Assembly (NCBI GenBank): GCA_903995115.1
Contig: LR877147.1
Location: 558,001-622,000 of the forward strand
Length of the DNA: 64,000 nt
Direction of reading: 5' to 3'
Origin: Angomonas deanei
Taxonomy: Eukaryota; Euglenozoa; Kinetoplastea; Trypanosomatida; Trypanosomatidae
The notes beneath the pieces are model-generated. The model was not told the DNA's origin. It was given only the letters and a program-made list of their open reading frames with translations, and searched no databases. Of this stretch, positions 1 through 8,889 are shown piece by piece. The stretch's first letter is position 1, and each line of letters opens with the position of its first letter. The position numbers were made by a program, and so were the translations under genes.

Positions 1-1573
1 GCACGGTGAGGTTGAACCCAATCTCGGCAGCCATCGCGAAGACGGCGTGGGCGTCGTGCAGGGCGCTCACATACGCCTGCACATCCCCGTTCCCGCTCCC
101 CACATGAAAGGACACACCGTAAATCTCCAGTCCCAACTCCTTCGCCAGCAGCAACAATGTCTTGGCGGTGTTGCGGTTGTGTGCCTGGTTGGAATGGACG
201 GTGGATCCAAACTTTGTGGAGAAGGCGCACACCGCATTTTGGTCGTTGGTCTTGATGCGTATAATTAACTTTGCGTCGGGGTAGCACTTGGCGATTTTAC
301 GGAGTTCCTCCTCATTGTCAAAGGTAAAGAAGTTCACCCGCTTCTCCTTGGCAAAAAGAATGTCCCCCACCTGCTTACACGGGTTGGCGAACACGATATC
401 CTCCTCGGGGGACAGGCGAAGGCGCTTGAAGGCCTTGTAGTCGGTGTCATCCCGGACCGCCTGCGACCACGCCTCATTGTGGTTGATGGTGTTGAGGACC
501 AAATTGACTTCCTCCTTGGACGCACAGTCAAACCCCGCGCCGAGGGCAAACAGGAGGTGAATAAAAATAGGGTTCGGATTGCACTTGACGGCGAAGAAGG
601 GTCGCACGTGGGGGAAGTACTGCCGCCATAGGCTCATCCGTCGGACCAAATTGCCCACGTCGATGAGATAAAAGGGATCGTGTTTTTCAATCGGGATGTA
701 ATCCGTCTTGTGATGCCGGGTCCTCTTAACGTTGGTAGACTTGTTATTGGCGGAGAAGTTTCTTTCCTCAGGGGTGTCCTCCTCCTCCTCATTGTCGGAG
801 AAGAGCGGCGGCTTGTTGCCGTGGTAGGCGGCATCCTCAGAGGCGAAGGAGTCCACGACGGAGCGCGTGAACGATTCGTCCGGGAGCGGGGTGGTCTCCT
901 CCTGGGGTCCTTGGTAAATGTACAGCAGCGCCATCCGCCGCCAATACTCATCCTGGGTCTCGGTGCGGACGACAATCTCATCGGTGGGCTCACCCGACTC
1001 GTCCTGCTGGTGGGAGACCCTCCGGTCGGCACGTTGCGTGTAGCGGTGGGTGGCGATACGGTACACATTTTTAATCAAGTACCGGACAAACGCGAGACGG
1101 TTCACCTCACTCACATTGCCGTAGAGGCGGCTGTGGTGATAGAGGCGCTCCACCGCGTGGGTGTAGTGGGCCCCGTTGGCCTTGTTGTCCACGGAGAAGG
1201 CATGCTCATCGTCTTCTTGGTGGGTGTGATTGCGTTCCGCTTGCAAAAAGGCCTGCAGACGCTCCTCGTCGAGATCTCGCATCATCACAATCGGGGGCAG
1301 GGCGCCCTGTTCTGGGGACTCGTCCCTGTCGTCGGTGGAGAGGAGTGCCGGGCGGGCCCCGCCCTCCCGCTGCCGCTCCTTCACTTCCAGCAGGAGGCGG
1401 TCCATGAAGAGAGGGGAGGCGGCATCCTTCCCAGGGGGGAAGCTGAGGCTGTCGTTGCCTTGCGGCTGGAGCAGGTGACGGATAAGGTCGTCGTTGGCCA
1501 CCCGTTCCTCCTCCATGAAACTGAACTCGTGATAGTGACTCACATTGCAAATGTCAGTTTGGGCATGACTCAT
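1..1573 (-). CDS. ODC: Ornithine decarboxylase with long N-terminal extension (3' end outside window)
   Basis: This is a PLP-dependent fold III decarboxylase that converts ornithine to putrescine, the first step of polyamine synthesis. Reading the minus strand from the ATG at 1573 gives 524 codons without a stop before the window edge. The PLP-lysine motif FFAVKCNPN places the Schiff-base lysine at residue 330, and the FHVGSG motif places its histidine at about 490. In the compact family members this lysine is near residue 69, so about 260 residues are added at the N terminus. Leishmania ODC is known to have an extension of similar size. The extension is acidic and charged, with several Glu/Asp runs. 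The C-terminal catalytic half, including the Cys-containing loop, is missing. The next in-frame ATG is at 1516. A T-tract lies just upstream and the first AG after it overlaps codons 1-2, so the start is uncertain. Confidence 0.93.
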   Translation of the reverse strand, partial: MSHAQTDICNVSHYHEFSFMEEERVANDDLIRHLLQPQGNDSLSFPPGKDAASPLFMDRLLLEVKERQREGGARPALLSTDDRDESPEQGALPPIVMMRDLDEERLQAFLQAERNHTHQEDDEHAFSVDNKANGAHYTHAVERLYHHSRLYGNVSEVNRLAFVRYLIKNVYRIATHRYTQRADRRVSHQQDESGEPTDEIVVRTETQDEYWRRMALLYIYQGPQEETTPLPDESFTRSVVDSFASEDAAYHGNKPPLFSDNEEEEDTPEERNFSANNKSTNVKRTRHHKTDYIPIEKHDPFYLIDVGNLVRRMSLWRQYFPHVRPFFAVKCNPNPIFIHLLFALGAGFDCASKEEVNLVLNTINHNEAWSQAVRDDTDYKAFKRLRLSPEEDIVFANPCKQVGDILFAKEKRVNFFTFDNEEELRKIAKCYPDAKLIIRIKTNDQNAVCAFSTKFGSTVHSNQAHNRNTAKTLLLLAKELGLEIYGVSFHVGSGNGDVQAYVSALHDAHAVFAMAAEIGFNLTV

Positions 1574-2071
1574 CAAGGTACGGTTGGGGTGAGAGCGAAA
1601 AAAAAAAAAATATGTAACTTTTTTTTTTTCTCTCCTTCTGGGGGATGTGTATAGTAGTATACGCTTAGTGGTGGATTTTAAAACTTAAAAATGAAAGGTC
1701 AACGAAATACAATAACGCAAAAAACAAATCTGATTTATAGTAATTTTATTTTAATAGTTTTTTTTATTTATTTATTTAAATGAAAATACTTTCAACTTCA
1801 CAAAAATGATTCTTTAAAAAAAAAAATGAAATTAATGATTTAAATAGATAAAAAAAAAAAAAGTGGTTATAGTAGCTTGGAGGTTGGCGAAAAGAGAAGG
1901 CTTAAAGACTTACCAGGAAACAAAAAAAAAAAAAAAGAAGGAAGGAAAGAGAGAAGAATAGAACAACACCGGGGATATAACGGTAATGTCAGAACCAAAA
2001 GTGAAACAGGTCCAAACAATAGGAACATCGATCCTTCATTTTCCGTTGATTGCCAAAATGTTAGCACGCTT
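1574..2071. other. Intergenic spacer
   Basis: This is very AT-rich spacer between the GNAT gene and ODC, with several A- and T-runs (for example near 1600-1612 and 1850-1862). The A-runs read as T-tracts on the coding strand and could serve ODC trans-splicing. I see no gene here. Confidence 0.6.
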
Positions 2072-2790
2072 TCAAAGTTTAGAAACGGTCATGTTCTTCA
2101 ATGAACACTTTTGTCTTCCATTCGAATCAAAATTATCACTGGCCAGCCAAGCGCGCAGACGGGGCTCCACCACCCTCCCCCACTCCTCATCTGTGATGGA
2201 GTAGTAGGCGGTGTCCCTATTGCGGCCCTTGAGCATCGTGGCGTTACGGAATATACCCTCAAAGACATACCCCAACCGCTCCGCCGCCCGCCGGGAGGGT
2301 TCGTTGAGGGAGTCACACTTCCACTGCAGCCGACGGTAGCGGAGGTCGGTCATGACGTGCTTCCCCAGCAGGTACTGTGCCTCTGTCGCCGCCCGGGTCC
2401 GCTGCAGCGCGGGGCTGTAGGTCACCCACGCCACCTCCGCAATCCCACAGGCGACGTCGATGCTGGAGTAGGAAATACTTCCCACCACTTTCCGCCGTGG
2501 TCCTTGTCAAAAATGGTGAAAAAGAAGGGATCACGACTGTCCTGCATGTACTGACACCGGGCCTTGAAGGAAGCCAAATCCTTATACGGCTCGAGTGGCA
2601 TGTACGTGAGCACTCGTGGGTCACAGTCTGAACTGTAAACGTTATTAAACAACGCCTCCGCGTGGCGCTCCACGTTGACGTGCTCCAGCCGGCAGTAGCG
2701 ACCCTCGAGTACCTCCACGTAGGGAGGAGAAAAGACGATAGGGTCCACCGCCTTGCCAATCGGCTGACCAAACTCATTTCTTCTTACCAT
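2072..2790 (-). CDS. GNAT-family N-acetyltransferase, frame interrupted once
   Basis: This is a RimJ/RimL-like GNAT protein of about 238 residues that would transfer an acetyl group from acetyl-CoA to an amine; the substrate is unknown. The ATG at 2790 opens the first frame, which runs through YVEVLEGRYCRLEHV and FFFTIFDKDHGGK. The second half (VGSISYSSIDVACGIAEVAWV, then RRLQWKCDSLNEPSRRAAERLGYVFEGIFR) lies one frame over and ends at 2072. The WKCDSLNxxSRxAAERLGF-type segment is the classical acetyl-CoA-binding GNAT signature. The two halves join naturally if one base is missing in the short T-run at 2489-2491 (AAA on the coding strand), so this is either a consensus deletion or a young pseudogene. 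It lies between ODC and the phosphatase cluster and shows no functional link to either. Confidence 0.8.
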
Positions 2791-3269
2791 TTTGTAGGAA
2801 GTGGATGTTGTTTCGGTAGCAATGTCTTTTCCTTCGGGCGCTTATCAAATAATAAAAAAAGAGGAGAAACTGACAAGAAAAAGAAACATTCACGAAAACA
2901 ACAACAGATAAACAAACAAAAAAAAAACTTCGACACATAAAAAAGAGTGTCTTGATGGCACTACCAATATCACTCCGGCCACATTAAAGAAACGTTAACA
3001 AAAAAAAATATTATTAGCAACAAACTTTCCTAATTATTCGTTAATTCAATTCTATCTTAGAAAAAAAAAAAAAGCGTGTAGATGTTTCCCTTACTTCCAC
3101 CTTGACTTGCCGCAGAAAGAAACAGAGGAAACCACTTTCTCCTCTTCCACCTGTATTGCCGTGCAATGGAAAAAAAAGTCACACTACCGTCTTCTTAATA
3201 GTGCGCTGTCGAGAAATCTGGTGAACACCTTACACAATGCCGACATCTGTGGCAGCAGTCGACGGCTTT
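2791..3269. other. Intergenic spacer
   Basis: A-rich spacer with runs at about 2921-2928 and 3061-3073, read as T-tracts on the coding strand. These are plausible trans-splicing signals for the GNAT gene. I see no gene here. Confidence 0.6.
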
Positions 3270-4773
3270 CTAAACTTTTATATACGCTAGTTGACCACCA
3301 TAGCACAGGGCAGCTCCGACCGCCAGCATGATGAAGGCAATTAGCACGACCACACCGGTGGAAGTCCCGGTGGTCGTGACGGTGGTGCCGCTGTTGTCGC
3401 CGCCAGTCGTTGCCGCTACGGTCTTGTAGCAATTCTTGTCCGCAAACCCTACATGCTGACCTTTACCGCAGGCATAGGAAGGGCACATCAGACGATACTG
3501 CAGGCAGTCACTGCTCAGTGCAAACGCCGTGTCCGTTACAGAGCAGTTCATGCGCGCCAGCAGCACAGGGTCAATGTAGCACAGCCCAGCGGCGTTCGTC
3601 GGCTTCGAGCTGTCAATGAAGCGGATGAAGTCCTCCAGTGGGCACACGTTACCCTCCGCCACGTACACATCTACCGGCAGCATGCATGCACCGCAGCTCA
3701 AAGTCGTCCCACGCAAACTCAAAGTTCGTGTCAGGGGTCACACCAGGGTGCCCACGCTTCACACGCATCGCGTAGTCCCCCACTTTGGTGGAGCCCTCCG
3801 CCGCCGTCGCACGGCGTAGCAGTTCAAACACGTAAGTGGTACCGAAGGGAGGCATCATGGCAAGGTCAGAGTTGTCGCCCAGGGTGCCCGCCAGCGGCGA
3901 CAGCGTAGTGTCATGCGCGCTGTACTCTAGCACCTGGAATGGGCTGCTCTGGTTGAGATGCTTGTGTACGTTGAGAAGCAGTTCCTGCGCCAAGGCCTGG
4001 CCACCACTGCCCTGCTCCCGCTGCAGCGCATCGGTGCTATCGTACGAGAAGAGGTGACGAGAGCTGCATACCAATACCGCACATACCTTGTCCAGATTCT
4101 CTTTCAGCAAAGGGTATTGAGCTATCTCGCCAGTGGACTCGTAGGCGTGTGCAATGTCGCACAATGTCTTGGCACACTTCAACCGATTAGTCCAATTGCT
4201 ACAGTACCCGTCATAGTGCACCTCGGAGGCCACACGAACCAGCTGTTCTGAGGTGAAGTAGTGATCGACCACGGAGTCACACGCCGCACGTTCCTCCGGT
4301 AGGCCGTACTTGCGCTTCGCGGTTATGGCTGGGACAGCATCACTGCGAAGAAGGGAGTCCGTGCTAGCCTCTATGGTGTGTACCACAGGGTAGTAGGCGG
4401 ACATGTTGGGGAACAGTCCACGCAGAAGGGCATCCGCGCTCTGCAGGGTACGCAGCACATCGGTGGAGCGGGTGTACGACACCGTCAGGTTGTAGCTCTC
4501 CTGCGTCAGGAAAGGGCTGCTGGGGTCCACCACGGTGTCGTCCGTGGTGTAGCGAGTGCGGAGAAAGCGGCCAGTGTTCACCAGCATGTCTTGGCCCTGG
4601 CGGTTCAGATACCCGCACGGGAACTCCAGTCCACAGATCAGACTATCATTGTAGCTCACCAGGGCGGACCGCGATCCATGACGGTGCACCAGCTGGACCT
4701 GCTCCAGCGTGTAGTCCTCGGCGGCGGCGCTGTGGCCAGCAACGAGCAACAGTAAAATAACAAAAACTTTCAT
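3270..4773 (-). CDS. Membrane-bound histidine acid phosphatase AP1 (one-base frame interruption)
   Basis: This is a histidine (branch 2) acid phosphatase, expected as a secreted-lumen or cell-surface ectoenzyme that hydrolyses phosphomonoesters. It has an N-terminal signal peptide (MKVFVILLLLVAGHSAAA), the nucleophile motif HRHGSRSA and the proton-donor motif SAHDTT. N-glycosylation sequons are frequent. A single membrane segment (GVVVLIAFIMLAVGAALCY) lies near the end, followed by a very short tail. The family signature is RHGxRxP; here the proline is alanine. Relative to AP2 and AP3 there is one extra base at about 3672, between the catalytic domain and the Cys-rich juxtamembrane part, so the frame changes there. 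Residues about 130-240 differ clearly from AP2, while both flanks are nearly identical. The C-terminal tail lacks the 16 or so residues found in AP3. Confidence 0.85.
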
Positions 4774-4825
4774 TTGAAATACGTATTAGAATTGTACTAG
4801 GCCAACAAACGTCTTGTATTCAATA

Positions 4826-4862
4826 CTTATAGCGCAAAAAAGGTAAAAAAAAAAAAAAAAAA
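4826..4862 (-). promoter_or_regulatory. Predicted trans-splice acceptor of AP1
   Basis: On the coding strand an 18-base T-tract (4845-4862) is followed by a second T-run and then by the first AG at 4827-4826. That leaves a 52-base 5' leader before the ATG at 4773. The same arrangement is repeated upstream of AP2. The use of AG is inferred from kinetoplastid trans-splicing rules. Confidence 0.55.
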
Positions 4863-5137
4863 GGTCGAACGAGTAGCCACGACAAGGTGCAGAAGACTGA
4901 CACACAAAACACAAAAAAGGAAGAGCCCTCTCCATGCCAATCTCATTGTTTTATGTCGCTTTAAATAATTAAAAAACAAAAATCCTTTTACCAACGCTAA
5001 TAAGAACGATACGCGGTGACTCTTCTCATCCGAAAACAAACAAACAAAAACAAAAGAACTAAACGGCCGACATTTTTGTTTCCTGAAGCGAAACCAAATC
5101 AGGCGTAGAGCAACAGCAACACTAAAAAAGATCTTTT
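4863..5137. other. Spacer between AP1 and AP2
   Basis: This spacer is duplicated almost exactly between AP2 and AP3 (6770-7044). It is AT-rich with an AACAAACAAA-type stretch. I see no separate gene here. Confidence 0.6.
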
Positions 5138-6680
5138 CTAGACCGGTTCCATACTAATGTCAGTCGCGCGATTGTACCCGCCCCTATACTTTATATACGC
5201 TAGTTGACCACCATAGCACAGGGCAGCTCCGACCGCCAGCATGATGAAGGCAATTAGCACGACCACACCGGTGGAAGTCCCGGTGGTCGTGACGGTGGTG
5301 CCGCTGTTGTCGCCGCCAGTCGTGCCTCGTCTTGTAGCAATTCTTGTCCGCAAACCCTACATGCTGACCTTTACCGCAGGCATAGGAAGGGCACAAAAGA
5401 CGATATTGCAGGCAGTCACTGCTCAGTGCAAACGCCGTGTCCGTTACAGAGCAGTTCATGCGGGCCAGCAGCACAGGGTCAATGTAGCACAGTCCAGCAG
5501 CATTCGTCGGCTTCGAGCTGTCAATGAAGCGGATGAAGTCCTCCAGTGGGCACACGTTACCCTCCGCCACGTACACATCACCGGCAGCATGCATGCACCG
5601 CAGCTCAAAGTCGTCCCACGCAAACTCAAAGTTCGTGTCAGGGGTCACACCAGGGTGCCCACGCTTCACACGCATCGCGTAGTCCCCCACTTCGGTGGAG
5701 CCCTCCGCCGCCGTCGCACGGCGTAGCAGTTCAAACACGTAAGTGGTACCGAAGGGAGGCATCATGGCGGCGTCAGAGTTGTCGCCCAGGGTGCCCGCCA
5801 GCGGCGACAGCGTAGTGTCATGCGCGCTGTACTCTAGCACCTGGAATGGGCTGCTCTGGTTGAGGTGTTTGTGTACGTTGAGAAGCAGTTCCTGCGCCAA
5901 GGCCTGGCCACCACTGCCCTGCTCCCGCTGCAGCGCATCGGTGCTATCGTACGAGAAGAGGTAACGGGAGCTGCACACCAGTGTAGCACAGAGCGAGAAG
6001 TAATGCTCATTTAAGAGAGGATGCTGTTGCAGTTCCCCGGTAGGCTCATAGGCCTGAGCAATGTCGCACAAGGTCTTGACGCACTTGACTCGGTTAGTCC
6101 AATTGCTACAGTACCCGTCATAGTGCACCTCGGAGGCCACACGAACCAGCAGTTCCGGAGTAAAATAGTGATCGACGACGGAGTCACACGCTGCACGTTC
6201 CTCCGGATCGCCATAGTGATACTTGGCGTTTAAGGCCGGTATAGTAGCACTGTTAAGAAGTGAATCGTCCTTATTCATTACCGTGTGCACGGCGGGGTAG
6301 TAGGCGGTCATGTTGGGGAACAGTCCACGCAGAAGGGCATCCGCGCTCTGCAGGGTACGCAGCACATCGGTGGAGCGGGTGTACGACACCGTCAGGTTGT
6401 AGCTCTCCTGCGTCAGGAAAGGGCTGCTGGGGTCCACCACGGTGTCGTCCGTGGTGTAGCGAGTGCGGAGAAAGCGGCCAGTGTTCACCAGCATGTCTTG
6501 GCCCTGGCGGTTCAGATACCCGCACGGGAACTCCAGTCCACAGATCAGACTATCATTGTAGCTCACCAGGGCGGACCGCGATCCATGACGGTGCACCAGC
6601 TGGACCTGCTCCAGCGTGTAGTCCTCGGCGGCGGCGCTGTGGCCAGCAACGAGCAACAGTAAAATAACAAAAACTTTCAT
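5138..6680 (-). CDS. Histidine acid phosphatase AP2 (4-base insertion before the membrane anchor)
   Basis: This copy is nearly identical to AP3: signal peptide as in AP1, HRHGSRSA nucleophile motif, SAHDTT proton-donor motif and Cys-rich juxtamembrane region ending at NCYKT. A 4-base insertion at 5324-5327 relative to AP3 changes the frame just after NCYKT. As written, the protein ends at 5184 after about 45 unrelated residues and has no membrane segment. The anchor-encoding sequence and its tail (ending DISMEPV) are still present in the other frame down to 5138. Either the copy encodes a soluble form or the insertion is an assembly fault. The insertion is not in a homopolymer, unlike most other frame changes in the window. 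Confidence 0.85.
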
Positions 6681-7044
6681 TTGAAATACGTATTAGAATT
6701 GTACTAGGCCAACAAACGTCTTGTATTCAATACTTATAGCGCAAAAAAGGTAAAAAAAAAAAAAAAAAAGGTCGAACGAGTAGCCACGACAAGGTGCAGA
6801 AGACTGACACACAAAACACAAAAAAGGAAGAGCCCTCTCCATGCCAATCTCATTGTTTTATGTCGCTTTAAATAATTAAAAAACAAAAATCCTTTTACCA
6901 ACGCTAATAAGAACGATACGCGGTGACTCTTCTCATCCGAAAACAAACAAACAAAAACAAAAGAACTAAACGGCCGACATTTTTGTTTCCTGAAGCGAAA
7001 CCAAATCAGGCGTAGAGCAACAGCAACACTAAAAAAGATCTTTT
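6681..7044. other. Spacer between AP2 and AP3
   Basis: This is a copy of the 4774-5137 spacer and includes the same T-tract and AG acceptor signals for AP2. I see no separate gene here. Confidence 0.6.
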
Positions 7045-8583
7045 CTAGACCGGTTCCATACTAATGTCAGTCGCGCGATTGTACCCGCCCCTATACTTTA
7101 TATACGCTAGTTGACCACCATAGCACAGGGCAGCTCCGACCGCCAGCATGATGAAGGCAATTAGCACGACCACACCGGTGGAAGTCCCGGTGGTCGTGAC
7201 GGTGGTGCCGCTGTTGTCGCCGCCAGTCGTCGTCTTGTAGCAATTCTTGTCCGCAAACCCTACATGCTGACCTTTACCGCAGGCATAGGAAGGGCACAAA
7301 AGACGATATTGCAGGCAGTCACTGCTCAGTGCAAACGCCGTGTCCGTTACAGAGCAGTTCATGCGGGCCAGCAGCACAGGGTCAATGTAGCACAGTCCAG
7401 CAGCATTCGTCGGCTTCGAGCTGTCAATGAAGCGGATGAAGTCCTCCAGTGGGCACACGTTACCCTCCGCCACGTACACATCACCGGCAGCATGCATGCA
7501 CCGCAGCTCAAAGTCGTCCCACGCAAACTCAAAGTTCGTGTCAGGGGTCACACCAGGGTGCCCACGCTTCACACGCATCGCGTAGTCCCCCACTTCGGTG
7601 GAGCCCTCCGCCGCCGTCGCACGGCGTAGCAGTTCAAACACGTAAGTGGTACCGAAGGGAGGCATCATGGCGGCGTCAGAGTTGTCGCCCAGGGTGCCCG
7701 CCAGCGGCGACAGCGTAGTGTCATGCGCGCTGTACTCTAGCACCTGGAATGGGCTGCTCTGGTTGAGGTGTTTGTGTACGTTGAGAAGCAGTTCCTGCGC
7801 CAAGGCCTGGCCACCACTGCCCTGCTCCCGCTGCAGCGCATCGGTGCTATCGTACGAGAAGAGGTAACGGGAGCTGCACACCAGTGTAGCACAGAGCGAG
7901 AAGTAATGCTCATTTAAGAGAGGATGCTGTTGCAGTTCCCCGGTAGGCTCATAGGCCTGAGCAATGTCGCACAAGGTCTTGACGCACTTGACTCGGTTAG
8001 TCCAATTGCTACAGTACCCGTCATAGTGCACCTCGGAGGCCACACGAACCAGCAGTTCCGGAGTAAAATAGTGATCGACGACGGAGTCACACGCTGCACG
8101 TTCCTCCGGATCGCCATAGTGATACTTGGCGTTTAAGGCCGGTATAGTAGCACTGTTAAGAAGTGAATCGTCCTTATTCATTACCGTGTGCACGGCGGGG
8201 TAGTAGGCGGTCATGTTGGGGAACAGTCCACGCAGAAGGGCATCCGCGCTCTGCAGGGTACGCAGCACATCGGTGGAGCGGGTGTACGACACCGTCAGGT
8301 TGTAGCTCTCCTGCGTCAGGAAAGGGCTGCTGGGGTCCACCACGGTGTCGTCCGTGGTGTAGCGAGTGCGGAGAAAGCGGCCAGTGTTCACCAGCATGTC
8401 TTGGCCCTGGCGGTTCAGATACCCGCACGGGAACTCCAGTCCACAGATCAGACTATCGTTGTAGCTCACCAGGGCGGACCGCGATCCATGACGGTGCACC
8501 AGCTGGACCTGCTCCAGCGTGTAGTCCCGGGCGGCGGCGCTGTGGCCAGCAACGAGCAACAGTAAAAGTAAAGCGAATCGCAT
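7045..8583 (-). CDS. Membrane-bound histidine acid phosphatase AP3 (intact)
   Basis: This is an intact 512-residue type I membrane phosphatase. It has a signal peptide at about residues 1-18, the nucleophile motif RHGSRSA at 31-37 (His32) and the proton-donor His287-Asp288 in SAHDTT. A Cys-rich juxtamembrane stretch ends in GKGQHVGFADKNCYK. It is followed by a Thr/Gly-rich linker, a membrane segment at about 469-495, and a 17-residue cytoplasmic tail ending DISMEPV. The family is known in kinetoplastids as membrane-bound acid phosphatases of the endocytic and secretory system. The RHGxRxP proline is Ala37. It serves as the reference for AP1 and AP2. Its first residues (MRFALLLLLL) and its upstream region differ from those copies, so the array boundary falls inside its signal peptide. 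Confidence 0.92.
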   Translation of the reverse strand: MRFALLLLLLVAGHSAAARDYTLEQVQLVHRHGSRSALVSYNDSLICGLEFPCGYLNRQGQDMLVNTGRFLRTRYTTDDTVVDPSSPFLTQESYNLTVSYTRSTDVLRTLQSADALLRGLFPNMTAYYPAVHTVMNKDDSLLNSATIPALNAKYHYGDPEERAACDSVVDHYFTPELLVRVASEVHYDGYCSNWTNRVKCVKTLCDIAQAYEPTGELQQHPLLNEHYFSLCATLVCSSRYLFSYDSTDALQREQGSGGQALAQELLLNVHKHLNQSSPFQVLEYSAHDTTLSPLAGTLGDNSDAAMMPPFGTTYVFELLRRATAAEGSTEVGDYAMRVKRGHPGVTPDTNFEFAWDDFELRCMHAAGDVYVAEGNVCPLEDFIRFIDSSKPTNAAGLCYIDPVLLARMNCSVTDTAFALSSDCLQYRLLCPSYACGKGQHVGFADKNCYKTTTGGDNSGTTVTTTGTSTGVVVLIAFIMLAVGAALCYGGQLAYIKYRGGYNRATDISMEPV

Positions 8584-8889
8584 TCTATTTGGAATGGAAA
8601 GAGTAGGTTATAAAAAACTGCTTTTGTCTTTATTGGGGGTTTTTCGTACGCGTTGTGGTACTAGGGGAGTAATGGATGGAGAGGACGAAAGTTGCAAACG
8701 ACAAATACCGCTTGACGAAACGTGGAATGAAAAGACAACCACACGAAGGAAGTACTGACTTTTCTATATCTGCAAAGCATTTTCATGTATTTTGTCTTCC
8801 CAGAGAATCTTTCCTTGAACTTGATAACAACAACGTGTGTAACTAGAAGAAGCATTAAAAAAAAAAAAGTTCTTGTTGTTTTCTGCTGT
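8584..8889. other. Spacer between AP3 and AP4
   Basis: This spacer is not similar to the AP1-AP3 spacers. It contains an A-run at about 8857-8868. I see no gene here. Confidence 0.55.

Larger units (their letters stand above)
3277..8560 (-). repeat. Tandem array of three phosphatase units, period about 1.9 kb
   Basis: AP1, AP2 and AP3 with their spacers repeat with offsets of 1907 bases (AP1 to AP2) and 1903 bases (AP2 to AP3). The spacer at 4774-5137 is essentially identical to that at 6681-7044. AP2 and AP3 coding regions are almost identical except at the extreme N terminus and for a 4-base insertion in AP2. The array ends abruptly: the sequence downstream of AP1 (below 3277) and upstream of AP3 (above 8575) is unrelated to the internal spacers. 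Confidence 0.9.

Noticed and set aside
680-1654. Long plus-strand ORF of 324 codons opposite ODC
   Set aside because: It is the antisense of the ODC frame. Its protein is composed of Val/Gly/Leu-rich sequence without domains, and no other gene lies on the plus strand.
2072-2790. Programmed frameshift in the GNAT gene
   Set aside because: The site is a plain A3 run without a slippery heptamer or visible downstream structure, and similar events recur in unrelated genes, so a consensus error is likelier.
3277-8560. Regular repeats considered as a CRISPR-like or satellite array
   Set aside because: The repeat unit is a whole gene plus spacer of about 1.9 kb; this is a tandem gene array.
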